From Terebella lapidaria (taxonomy: Eukaryota > Annelida > Polychaeta > Terebellida > Terebellidae): 64,000 nucleotides of DNA. The notes below the pieces were generated by a model. It did not search any database and had not been told where the DNA came from. It saw nothing but the letters and a program-made list of their open reading frames with translations. Numbering within the stretch: the first letter of the stretch is position 1; each line of letters begins with the position of its first letter. The position numbers and the translations under genes were made by a program. Below are positions 27,311-39,371 of this stretch, in pieces. Location: the NCBI GenBank assembly GCA_949152475.1, contig OX424555.1:21036868-21100867 (forward strand). The letters are read 5' to 3'.

Positions 27311-30300
27311 CGCTACAAAGATGTGACAGCAAAAGTCACAGGACCTCAGCTATCCGTGGTCCCCCTTGACCTGGTCTTCACTGATGACTCAAAGTCTCCT
27401 TGCAGAGAATGACGCTTTTCCTGCCTTTCTGTAGATCTGCGCTCGATAGGGGCAAAAGCAATTCTTCGCGAATAAAGGGCGTCAACGCGAATTGCAAGCG
27501 AACGACCTCAGGTACCAATCCTTTGTCTTCTTTTCCCACACCAATCTTCAATATTGTGGGAGAGCGAAAACGCGATATATCCTAGGCTTTACAAGACCTC
27601 GTCAGCTCCGTCAACCCAACACATGGAAGCAGAGCTGAATTCCTTCCAACGACAAGATTGCGATGAAATCTAGACTCGCGGAAAGGAACAAATCCCTCCG
27701 CTTTCTTGTCGTTTAATGAACGGTTTTGTACAGCAGTCGTTTTAATAGTGGTCCGTTCACTAACTCCATTTGCTGGAACCAGTAAAAAACGACGAAAGGT
27801 TTGAGGTAAGAGCGGATTCTCCGTGCAAAAATTGCAATTCCCTTTAAGGGTGCGATTAACAGAAATGGGTTACTGAAGAACCCAGCTCGACACCCTCGTT
27901 TGTTCTCGCATTACACAGAACTAGTTCATTTAAATCCATCCACTGGGTTTAAATCATGACTGAATGGTGAGAGTTTTCCCGTATTTTCTGTGAAACTATG
28001 TGTGATTAATTGGCTTCGTTAGTGTCATCGAGTTGACACGGGAATGTGTGTTTTACTTTGAACACAAGGCCAGACAATGAAATGTGCTCACAAATACACT
28101 GTATGATTCTGAGTGCAACACGACAACTTTGAAGATCGTCAATCCTAATTCTTTCCTCATTGTATGTAACTCACAGAGTCACCTTTAATATTTCCAACTT
28201 TTTGCAATGCCCTATAATTTTTGCAGGTTTTTCTTTCTTTCACTGGTAATGGCGGCAATATAATTACTTCTATTGAGTGTTTTGCCAACAAGCCCAGGTT
28301 CACTCTCAAACTCTAAACCTATGGCGAATCTGAAGTAAGCTTTATCGTGGCGTCTCCTGTAGTTCCGTTTGTTGTAACATCATTTGTCTCCAATTGCTTG
28401 TTTACCAAATGCGATGACATTCTCCGATCTAGAGGAAAAGCCTCTCCATGTGGCATTAGTGTGCCACCGTTGTTTGCACGCCGGTCGTCTGGTGATGTCT
28501 ATCCACCAAAGCGTGATAATCGCCGGCTGCACACTGGCCAAGCTCCTGCCCTGGCGCGAGTCCTTCGGGGCGTGATGCCAAGTGTCTTCCGTCTGGCGGA
28601 CTCGTGCAGCATCGCTCGGGGCGCCCCGGTCATTCCACAACATACGGAGAGCACTGCCGTCAGCACGGATTGTCTCCCCGCCACTCCGTAACACGGGGTG
28701 CGTGGCCTGGGCTTTGGACCGTTAATGGTCACCCATCAAATTCACCTGCGCTAGAGACCGGGTCCTATCCTAGTATGCCATTATACAACAGACGGCCACG
28801 CTACGAATTGAATGGGTAGGAACCCTAGTGACCATAAATAGCCATGGAGAACTCGAGAGATACGGCGGGAACACCGGGAAAACGGTTACAAGAAGTTTTC
28901 ATCCACGGCTGGGGTTGTATCTCGGAGTGCATTAGGCGAGTGTGCTCAGGGTAATTCACATTTCCAATGGCCAAATTGATAGACTGTGCAATTCGGGAAA
29001 CAAATGAAAGTGGCTAATAAACATGACTTCCAACATCTCAGGTGGCAATCCATCTATCTCCAATTGTGGCACAATACAATCATGTACTTGTACGTATGTT
29101 GTACGAGTAGAGTTTTTTTCTTTAACTTTTGGGTTGAATTTGAATTGTATTTTTTTCTTATTGTGCATTGCATTAAATCTCAATGTACATGTATCTAATA
29201 CAAGTTCGAACCTCTTACCACCAGAAATACATAACGAGCTATTTCTGTTCCCACAAATACACCTTGATTTTGATAAAGAATATATATGCCTGACATAATG
29301 CGGATAAGGAACAATAACTTCTGAATGATCGGACCAAGATCCCCACCTCGAGGTAAAATCATGAGCTCGCTGATAATTTGTTCTTCTCGTTGCTAAACAA
29401 GTAATTTACGGTGGGAGGAATGATTTATGGGCTGGCGGAAATGTATTGGAATCAAACTTTTCACTTGTGATTATTGTTGCATCACTAAATTCGCAGTTAC
29501 CAATTCTCAATCAAGGAATACGCAATGTATCAGCAACACGGGCAGTAAGACCAGCTGAATGATAACTAATTGAGTCAGTTATCTTACTTCATCGATGTCA
29601 AAGTATTGGACCAATAAAATCAGCATCATGCAGAACAATACCTGCTTCTTTAGGTTCGCGAACCATACCGCAATAATAGAACGCTGAAATGCCAAGGTCA
29701 TATAGCTACAGCCAAGAAGCTCGGTATGGAGACAGACATTTACTCCGTGATGATTCACAAGGGATCAGACGGAGCTTAGTTCTGTCTCTGTAAGAAATAT
29801 TATATATAACAGACATCGTTTTGGCATAGCTTCAGATTCCTAATTTATCGGAAGTGGCATGCAAGTAGGAAGTGCAGCAGTATGCTTTAAGACCCACTAT
29901 GCTACTCGATGCTGCTTTTTATACATGTCATACTCAATGTCAGATATTACATTATAGGGTATTATGGCATCTACCATTGGATGACGTACACATATATCAT
30001 ACACAACACTAGCTGGTTTTGTATTACATGTACTAATCTTCCAGAAAGCACACTTTCTGATGAGAACATTAGTAGACGCATACATATATCTAATAATTCG
30101 CATAAGTGATTGCCTAACATCTTGAATAATGCCTCAGTCTCATTTGCACTGCCGTGGAAAACATCGGTGGTTTTCACTGATGTTCTGGCCGCTGGTGCGG
30201 TTTTTCTGACATCAGCAATTCTTTCGAGTGGCCATGAAACCACTGAGTATTGGAGGGGACCGGCTGGCACCCGTATGAATTGGAGGAAAATATACGGTAC

Positions 30301-33004
30301 CCTGATACCTTTATGTGCCCATCGTTGATCTGCCAGTGCCAGCGGTAACACGCCAGATACACCTACGATCGTGCATCTCGAAATTTCAGGAATTTCAAGA
30401 AAGACCGGCCAACCAACTGTGCCGTTCCGGAGACCTAACGATATATTACTGGTATCTGCTTTATGACTGTCCGATATATACAAATCGGCCGATTTTCTGG
30501 AGGGCACCTTCATTCCGGATATCCTTCGCTGACCGCCTGTTGTGCTTCCCACATCAGTTGGCCGAAAACTTAGGTCGATCCTCTCGGCGCCCAGTGGCCA
30601 CCTGGAAGGGGTCTGACAGGTCGCCGGCAGGCGTGCTAGCGATTCACTACCGATGTCATTTTTTCCACCGGTCGCCGTAAGAAAATAGCTATACATTATT
30701 TTCTTCTGATGTTTCCACCGACGTCTGTACGATGTCCGATTGTTGTCCGATGGTCACGAATGACCTTCTGGCGCTCGGTGGGTGACAGGCCGAAATGGCC
30801 AAATATCAGCCCTACCGGGTATCGTAACCTCATCGACAGAGGCATCGGGGCAAATGAGACTGAGGTGTTACGAAACGTGCAATATCACGAGATATACAAT
30901 ACTGAGATACTCTTTATTATTTTGGTTGACCTCTGTATAAGCTGAGATATTGTTTGTGGGAGACTCGCGTCCAAACGGTGTCAGAACATGAACGACCGAC
31001 AAGAGGTTGCAGGTGTTACACGCTGCCAAGCAATTACTGTCATGAATATACATGTATAGTTTCGGTGTTATGGGCACAGTACAATTTAAGCTCTGAAGTG
31101 GACTGGGTGTTAACGTGCCCAGGTCAAACCGGTAATCAACGTGCGATATCTTTGCTGTATCAAAATCACAGTACATCTTGTTTTGCATTTTCCCTGTATG
31201 ACTGGAATAGGATAAACATGACATTAACCAACCTCGTGGTTTCGAATCAATGTTCCGCGTTCGCGCTCATGTATATTGAATGTATATTTAAAAAAAACAT
31301 TTAAAAACATCCTTATTACGTGCAGTCAGTACACTATGAACAGTCTGCAGTGTATTAAACAGTGTACTGTATGTCGGGCTGTGTACATTTGTGGAATGCA
31401 TCATACACTTAGGCATTGGAGCAGTGCATTCTGATGAGGAGGCTGAAAAGTACTCTGTCTTGAATGCTTGGTTTGGTATTACCAGAAACCCATCTGGTAT
31501 AACAAAGTGGCATAATATATTGCACACGTTTCACCATAATTTGATATAATATATGTTCCTTTTAGTACGAATCACGAATCACACACTCCACCTATTGAGG
31601 ACCACGTAGATAGTCTTACAGTGATATCACATGGCACCCCGGGTGTAAGTGCTTCCCGGCTAGTACCAGTACAATTCCTGTATGACCCCGTGCACCTATT
31701 TCCCGGGTATCTACCTCTGTCAAACCTTCACCTTCACATGACTGCCCCTGTCTTCCCCTCCAGGCGCTCGCGACCTGGACAAAGTACCCCGAACCCCCTC
31801 ATAAAGTATGCATGATCGCAGATCAGAAGTACATCCCCACCGCCAGGATGAAAGCACGGCAAAGATGCCATGACATTGGACACAAAACAGTCCTCCTCAA
31901 GATTAATGACGTGAAAAAAACATGCAGTTCGCTGGTCTGATTTCAGAGGGAATGTTCATTTTCCCGTCCAATTATTATGCTCTTTCGTTGTTAGTTTGAC
32001 ATGGATATTCATGTACAAGTCAGACTGTGGTGTTGTCTGACAACGGTGATGGAAATCGCTCATGACTCATACTTTTCGTCACAAAACTTAGTGACTTGAA
32101 AACCGAAAATAACAACTATTTTATTTATTTCGTCAAAGAGGGATGAATGTTCGGTGTAATTTGTTATAGATCAATTGGCCAGCATTTCCATCCTCAAAAA
32201 TACGTTTCAGTGACCCTGACGTTTGACAAAAAAACTGAAATTATCCACGATGTAAACGAATTATTCATTTTCACGATATTGTAAACAAAGGCCTGAATTT
32301 GTAGAATCATCCCTGCCAATAGTTATGAAGGTTTGTGTATGGTTCACTTTGCAATAGTTTCACTCCATGATCCTTTGTTGTTCTACATGTTGGTAGAATT
32401 TTACGGATTGATCTAAATCTCGATTGTACGTCTCTTTTGTCACCATATGGGAATAGGTTTATAAAAAAAATATGGGAAAAGTTTTATACAAAACTGTTGA
32501 GATAATACATTGGTATTCGTGCGTATCCAAAAGTTGAGTCAGAAAATTCGGAACCAGCAATTACTTGAGTTTTACAACATCCCATTTGCATATTTTTATG
32601 AAACAATTTTTTTTTATGTGGCTGGAATAAAACTTAAATAGGCTAATTGGGTGGTCATTGTTGATCATTGTTACAAGTGTCACATTCACAATTCAAGAGT
32701 TCCCGTGTACTATGTATGATTATGCGGCATTCAATCACATAATTGTGTTTGCATCGAGGTGATTTCTTGGTCAAACTCGCATGTAGAATTTTTCTGTCGA
32801 TTCACATTGTTCAGAATTCAGACCATGCTCGGCCATGATATATTATATAATAGTTATACTTTTTATATAGTGCTTTTCCATGCATGGCATGGTCAAAGTG
32901 TTTTGCAATTATTACTCCAATATGATTACCTGGAACCACTTTACAACTCATTAGGATTCAATAGCCAGTCGCTTAATATGACTGCCATCTCGGCGCAAGG
33001 TAAC
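27311..33004. other. Region upstream of the DUF7042-7045-like gene, no supported gene
   Basis: This stretch should hold the promoter and any 5' untranslated exon of the minus-strand gene. I could not fix either. A somewhat GC-richer patch at 28340-28820 has overlapping frames on both strands with no recognisable protein. The only long frame is at 29971-30696 (listed separately). Confidence 0.45.
29971..30696 (-). CDS. Unrecognised 241-aa open frame
   Basis: An ATG-started frame of 241 codons, unusually long for this AT-rich region. I do not recognise it: no signal peptide, transmembrane stretch, zinc finger or transposase/RT motif is apparent, and the opposite strand is also partly open (121 aa at 30315-30680), which weakens the case. 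It could be a chance frame, a single-exon gene, or a fragment of an old mobile element. Confidence 0.2.
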   Translation of the reverse strand: MYSYFLTATGGKNDIGSESLARLPATCQTPSRWPLGAERIDLSFRPTDVGSTTGGQRRISGMKVPSRKSADLYISDSHKADTSNISLGLRNGTVGWPVFLEIPEISRCTIVGVSGVLPLALADQRWAHKGIRVPYIFLQFIRVPAGPLQYSVVSWPLERIADVRKTAPAARTSVKTTDVFHGSANETEALFKMLGNHLCELLDICMRLLMFSSESVLSGRLVHVIQNQLVLCMIYVYVIQW

Positions 33005-33180
33005 TAGGCACACATATAATTGCCAACCCTGCCGATCGGGTACTCGCTTATATGACTAAGTGAACACATTGTGATACACATCATGCCCAAGGGCGTTGGA
33101 CAGATAACACGACGGCGTCAGCACTGCGACTCGAACCACCAACCTGCTGGTCACGAGGCGAGTTGCTTAACCACTGTCAC
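33005..33180 (-). mobile_element. tRNA-derived SINE
   Basis: On the minus strand a Pol III box A-like GTGGTTAAGCAACTCG (about 33159-33174) is followed about 35 nt later by a box B, GGTTCGAGTC (33128-33137), with tRNA-like CCTCGTGACC between them. This is the usual head of a tRNA-derived SINE. A non-tRNA body continues to about 33005. It is not a functional tRNA gene because the acceptor arms do not pair. The 3' end is approximate and no target duplication was identified. Confidence 0.6.
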
Positions 33181-36100
33181 ATTATATTTCTATTGATGGC
33201 ATCATACAAATATAATGTGAACACCATAGTATTATATAGTTGCAATGTAAACGCGCAGTGTAGCCTGCTGGTTTGTTTGTGAAAAAGAAAATTGTGGATA
33301 TACAACGGTAATGATTTAGGACTACGAAATTCGCAGCAATCATTGGTGTGGCCATTGGTAATGGAGCAGATGGCACGCTTTGACGCAATGATCATAACGT
33401 TCAGAAAACGCGACAATGAGCCACGAAACATGTACACCCAGGATCATCATAGCGTCCAAATAAAATGTTTAACACAGTAGTAATTGTGAATCGCACGCTT
33501 TGACACGGTTATCATAGCGTTCAGAAAGAGTGTAGATCTATTATATATAAATCTCCGTATTTTATACGGAAGTATTTGTTGAAAGACACGAAAATATTCA
33601 TACAAAACTGTATGAACTGTATGAACACACGTACACGTGAAATACGTTATTTGTTGACCATGTCAATATTGTTAATGAAAATGTTTACAATTTCACGTCA
33701 GCATATCACACAACATACAACTCCTTAAAAATCAGTTGACGAGTGAGGAATTATTGCTGGACGTTTGTTTCAAAAATTTATAATCTTGCGCAAATATTGT
33801 TGAACAGTCATTCTCTATTAAATCATGTTTTCATGATGACCGAATGGTATTGGTGCAATAAGATGAACAGTTGTAATAATATCGAGAACTTCCATATGTG
33901 CCACTTTGAGAGTGACGAGTGACGATACGTAAATAAGAATTTGTTTTTTCATGATAATTCAACATAGCAATTATAAAAGTAAGAAATGAGTAGCAAATAT
34001 TGCTACAATATCCGTTCGAAGTTTAGATTTCAGTAATTTTGCTAAATTAAATACTTAGTCAAATGTTTATGTTCTTTCTGCGATATCTCAGGATTGAATT
34101 ATGTTCATTCTGCCCGGCCCCGCATACTGGAATCGCGATCTTGAGTCAAATCGGGCTTCATAAGATACAGACATAATTTTGACACGTTATGATCATCTAT
34201 ACCCTGTTGCAAAACGTATCCACTAAATGTTAATATAGACATAAAATAGAAATATCTGCAGACGCATATTGCTGCCAAGCTTGGATTTTTTTTTTATCTC
34301 AAATTCTTTTAGATAAAAACTCGAAACTTGTAGATACTATCTCCACATTTTTATTTAACATCTCAAAAATTTGAGTTAGTATCAGGTTTTCGAGACATTA
34401 ATTCGTATTTCGAGATATAACCTCAATATTTATAATTCGACATTTCAAAATAGTAAGTCAACTGTTTTAGAAATTAAAATTTCGATATACAACTATATAT
34501 ACATTATATCGAAACTTTTAGTTAGTATGCTCGACTCAATATCCCGAAATACTATCTCGAAAAATTGCGATAGTATCTCGAAATGTTCAGATGAAAAGAA
34601 TTCAAGCCTGACAGCAATACGCTTCTGTGCAAATCTGCCCTGTCCAAGAAATATGTCAGATGGAACGACAGTCCTTTATTCAGTTTGTGCGTCATTGACT
34701 GTGACAAGTAACATTTGAAGTTCGACTGTTAGACTGGGTACTGTCAATATTCATGGTACATTGATCGTTTGTAGAAAGAACTCTCAACATGTACAGGTAT
34801 TGTAGTCCAGAGTTTGACGGAAATCAACAATGCCACCAGTTATTTCACAATTCCGATCGTATTAATATGTTGATGAAAAAAAAAAATTCGATCCATATCG
34901 TTTGGGCCAAGTGTTCGTCATTTCTTTTTCGTGTCATGCTTCTACTTTTTCTCGAGTGTTCATTTCGCATGAGACATAGGACAAAACTTTGCCAAAAAAA
35001 AAAGCATGCACGCGTTGCTCGACAATGCTTTCAATCGCTTTCACACACAATAAAACTGTACGCAGGTCGAAAACTACGTAGTGCAGCGATTTCCATACGT
35101 CTATCAATAACTTACAGTCTTCAGAAATAAAATGCGAACAATCGATGAGCATTAGCGTAAGGAACATTCAGAAACGACATCAATCAGGATGCGCGCTTTT
35201 GAAAACGCGAACAATAAAAGCCCGTCCGCGCCTGGCGCACTTAGCGGAATTTTGCATGTGAATATCCCGACCAGAATAGAAACGTCTAGAATGAATTCCG
35301 CTGATTAAAAATGAAGTTCTTGACACCATTGGTATCAGTTATCACACGTTTACATCATAAAAAATAACTACGCATTATGATTTACGTAATATTTGTTTGT
35401 AGTCAGGTGAAGCTAAAAATAATCAAACGTATTGGATGAAGAAATGATGAAACATTATGACGTTTCAAGTTATAATCATTATTTCAACCGATTTCAAGTT
35501 ACATCCCTTTTTCTCAATGTATGCCATGACTGAACCCTTAGGTTTGATACGCGAAGAGTACATACTGAAATTGGGACCTCCTGTATTTATGTTATGATGT
35601 ACCAGTCATAATGCGAACGAATTTTAGTCCGTCAAGGAATTTCTGGGTCCGCACACGATTTTGTGCATTTGGTTGCTGTGCAGTCTTCTGAGAGCAGCAT
35701 GCATGTGTAGAATACATCTCAGTGTGTCTTTTGGTCCAGAATCACAACGTTATATCTCCAGTATTGATGGAGTAAACACCACAGAATACCGGAATATGCT
35801 CAGATTCCTAAGATGACGTTTTGGGCTGAAGTTTAACAATGGGGGTAGATTGCGAACTTAAGTTTGCGAGATCAGTCCAAAATTTGACAGAACATTGCCG
35901 TTTGATTCCCATGTGAAGTATACCAAATTATAACAAGATACCAGTCAGTATCACAATGATATGAGCACGAATGGTGTAAACGAGTTAGAAAAATCAGAAT
36001 TATAACCTTTTTTATTCATCCAAATATCCATTTACCAATGTTGGTAGAGTATTGGGTTATTGCGCATTCAAATTCGGCCAAAATGCAGTGGTCAAATTAC

Positions 36101-36711
36101 ATAAACCTCATAGCCGCTTTTATCAGGTAGTATAATGATTTTGAGCATTGGTATTATTCTATCACGTGTTTACAAACAGATTTAGAGAGGAATAAAGCAA
36201 TTTGAGAGCACTAAATTGTCACCAATATCACATCCCTGTTTTACTCGTTGTTTATATATAAAGTGACATATGTATATACATAAGACATTGAGGAGAGCCT
36301 AGATAATCACAGATTCAACTGGGAAGTCATATATGACCGTATTTGGCAGTGATGACATTTAAATTTGACCTGGTAAAATGGGAAATAATAATAAGCGGCT
36401 CAACACTACATTTGTGTGATAGGCTAATTTTGTGTGATGATAACACATATACATGTATTAATATAGAGGGAACACGTCATCTATAGCTGGAAGATAAATT
36501 TTGAGAGGAAAAGTCCGTCGATTGATCTGAAGCCATTTCTTTGGAAAACACGTATAGTTCCTAAACAATGACGGAATGTGATCAATGATATTCAGCTATT
36601 CTCAGGAATAATATCAGATAATGTTTCATCGAAACCAATAAAGAAATACTTATGTTGAGGTCATTTTGGCACCCAAATCAGAGGAAGGAAGGGCCGAGCA
36701 CTTATGTATAG
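33181..36711. other. AT-rich intergenic DNA, no supported gene
   Basis: It contains a degenerate AT-rich repeat (34290-34595) and a roughly 120-bp-period duplication around GCACGCTTTGAC (about 33374 and 33493). I see no coding exon that I can support. Confidence 0.5.
34290..34595 (+). repeat. Degenerate AT-rich repeat built on TATCTCGAAA-like units
   Basis: Variants of ATCTCGAAA, its complement TTTCGAGAT, and TTAGTAT recur every 20-60 nt in both orientations, giving an imperfect inverted/tandem low-complexity block. No clear unit length or flanking duplication. Confidence 0.4.
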
Positions 36712-36810
36712 GATAATGCACAAGGACGAGGGTCTCTCGCCAATAGTGACCGAGTGCCCGAAGGGCACGAGGCCACTATTGGCGAGAGACCCGCGTCCGT
36801 GTGCATTATC
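36712..36810 (+). repeat. 99-nt near-perfect foldback
   Basis: Arms 36712-36748 and 36774-36810 are inverted copies (37 nt, 2 mismatches), starting GATAATGCAC and ending GTGCATTATC. Between them a second hairpin GTGCCC-GAA-GGGCAC forms the tip. The form fits a foldback or MITE-type element. Nearby sequence carries three copies of AATAGTAACCTG (about 36841, 36868 and 37092), possibly parts of the same larger element. Confidence 0.75.
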
Positions 36811-38882
36811 TGACTTAGTGCAGGGGTTCCTATTTGCAAAAATAGTAACCTGCTGGTAACTCTGTTCAATAGTAACCTGTCAACAACAAAAGAAACAGCC
36901 CCAACCATGCACTAATTTTTTGGAGTACATTTTACCCCCGGCGCTCTTACGAGGTATGCGCTCATTCGAGGCATCACAGGCCCAGTTTGGCCCAAGTAGC
37001 GCACCTTACTCTACTAATACTATTCACCCCCTGAATATATACCATATTTAATCCATCTGGCACATTTTTAAACTTCATTGAATTTAGAAGCAATAGTAAC
37101 CTGCGTTACATGGGTCCGAACGGGGCCCCAGACGTGGCTACTATATGATATGATTACATTTTGCACAAAAATACAGACTTTGATGTAATCAGGCAGATGT
37201 ATGTATTATTATATTACCACCAATACAACAAAATTTTGATGACGATGATGGAAACATGAGATATTCGGCACACTTGAAATAATAAGAAAGCGAAGAAATG
37301 TTCAATATAATTTTTATAGCTCAAAATAGATCGCATCACGTACTGAGCAAACCCATGTCAACATTTTACGTAATCCAATTGGTAGACCCTAACCCACGGT
37401 GACATACTTATGTTTTCCCAATCATGGCCTGTGTCCGCGAAGCAGCCATCTTGCAATGTTGAAGAGCTTACAAATGGCTGAACATTGTGAGTAAAAAAAT
37501 AGTTCGGACTATGTACCAAATTGTTAACTAAGAACATTGTGAGTAGATAGAAGAATACCGCATTTCGACTGAGAGACGTATCGTACAGTGGAATATTCTT
37601 GTGAGTGACTGGCTCATTGATCCTCGCCCCGTTTTGGAATAAAACTCGTTGAAAAGGACCTTTTCGTGTCAGATATTTGCACGACAATCGAGACATTATG
37701 ATCCGGGATAGGTTCGGATTAATCCTGAGGAAAAATTCATCACATTATTATTATAAAAAAAACTACAAACGTATGATTAAACTTGAAGATAATTTTGCCT
37801 TTTGCAACTAGGAAAAATTGGGCCATGGTCAGTATTGTACATGACTCCTGTTTGAACCTCTGGGGTCCAGCCATAATTGATTTAGGTAGGGTTGTGTTAA
37901 CATCCCTTCACTGCATGAGCATCTGAGGTCTCTCCGAGGAACCTGTCAAGTTCGACCCCTGTCATTTACATGGACTCTCCCAACTAGTGGTGGAACCTGA
38001 AATATGCTTCAGGGCTCATAATATGGTGTTCCTGGATTATTTATTCATTCAAGAATGTGTTAAGGTTTTGACACAACGCGTTCCAAAACTAATAATATTC
38101 AGAGCTGATCGAATCAAGCCAGACATTTCGACGCCATGAACCGGGCGCTTGTTTTCATTTTCAAATATTCACTTCCCAATTTTCCGTGTGTGACAAACGA
38201 AGGAATTGCTTTGAAACTTATGAATGAGAAATGGGTAAAAGTAATAATACCGGTATGTTAATTCTGATTATTCAAAGGTGCACACAATCAAAGGAAACCT
38301 AGATTGCAACAAGAATATCAAATCATATCTTTAGAAAACATTACTTGATACTCTGTCTGGATCACTTGATTAACCTTCTCATGGCAATATGTGGGGGCTG
38401 ACGAAATTCCTCAAATTTTTGTGGCTTGTGGCTGCTTTATACTTGGTTTTGATCTACGATATCATCTGCGATAACACCCAAACATATTTTATGTGCATCA
38501 TTTGGGCGGTAAATGAATACATGTCTGTAGCGGATGTTTCGACAGAAGTGTCAAAACCGCGACAGAGTTGGTCTAGCACTAATCTCAACGGTTCTACAAC
38601 GGTCATAATGGAAAAGGTGTCCTACGGGCAATGTATTTTATAGTTATGCATTCACATACCAGACATAGACCTACCATCTTATTTCACTGCGCATTTATTT
38701 CTGTCATGTAGGCCTACATGTAATTTATTTCTCTACATGTAGTTCCAAACTTTCCGAACAAGTGGTCTAGAATTTCAAATGACATTCCATCATCTGCAAA
38801 TTATACTTTGTCACGTAAATATGATTGTAGAGAGAAGAAATAGTGAATAGACTAAATTCACAACATTTCAGCATGTTATGTA
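36811..38882. other. Intergenic DNA, no supported gene
   Basis: Holds dispersed repeat copy 3 and AATAGTAACCTG repeats near its left end. The frames at 37358-37696 and 38389-38643 have no recognisable features. Confidence 0.5.
36989..37075 (+). repeat. Dispersed repeat family, copy 3
   Basis: Begins TTGGCCCAAGTA and runs through CTACTAATACTATTC, ATACCATATTTAATCC and CACATTTTTAAA, aligning collinearly with 17651-17732 and inverted to 5548-5618. More diverged than the other two. Confidence 0.5.
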
Positions 38883-39300
38883 TGTGACGAATATCGTTCA
38901 CTGGCCGATATCAGGCCGGGGCCGAAATGTACCCGTTTCACTCACTATGTCGGATGATTTCTCATGTCGAATCTGTTACGATAATAATCCGAATACTTAA
39001 AATGTCTATCACAGATTCTCTTGGAGGCTTCTATTTTCACTATACAAACACGGTCATCTTCTTCAAAAATCTCTGGACAATTGCGCGGGGCCGAGGGACA
39101 TGTGTGTGGAATTTCCCGTCTTGAGCATACGGGGTTGTGTGATGGGCTGAGTAACTGCTGATGTCATGTATGTGCACGTGTCTGTAATTTTCCACGTGTT
39201 GAAGTATAGGTACTTGTGTCAGTGCAGTCAGTGTAATGCGCATGAGCTATATTGATCGGGGCCGCGTGACAGTATGTGGTTTTACGACGACTATCACTGG
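38883..39300 (-). mobile_element. Diverged solo or remnant LTR related to the 48540-59555 element
   Basis: Starts TGTGACGAATATCGTTCAC exactly like the LTRs at 48540 and 58829, then shares blocks such as CGGGGTTGTGTGAT-like, GGGGCCGAGGGAC, AATTTCCCG and GGGGCCGC in the same order, with a shorter middle. The left edge is sharp; the right edge is lost and estimated at about 39300. No internal region follows, so it is a solo LTR or remnant of a related older element. The orientation equals that of the intact element. Confidence 0.75.
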
Positions 39301-39371
39301 AAGCATGTTGCTGCTGTACATGCATATTAACTAGATACCGTGCGTATTTCAGTGAGGTTGGATGGGGCAGT

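Noticed and set aside
28347..28694. Overlapping 114-codon plus and 104-codon minus frames
   Set aside because: Both strands open at once in a GC-richer patch, no recognised motif; likely compositional.
33121..33180. A functional tRNA gene
   Set aside because: Boxes A and B are present but the acceptor arms do not pair and a SINE body follows.
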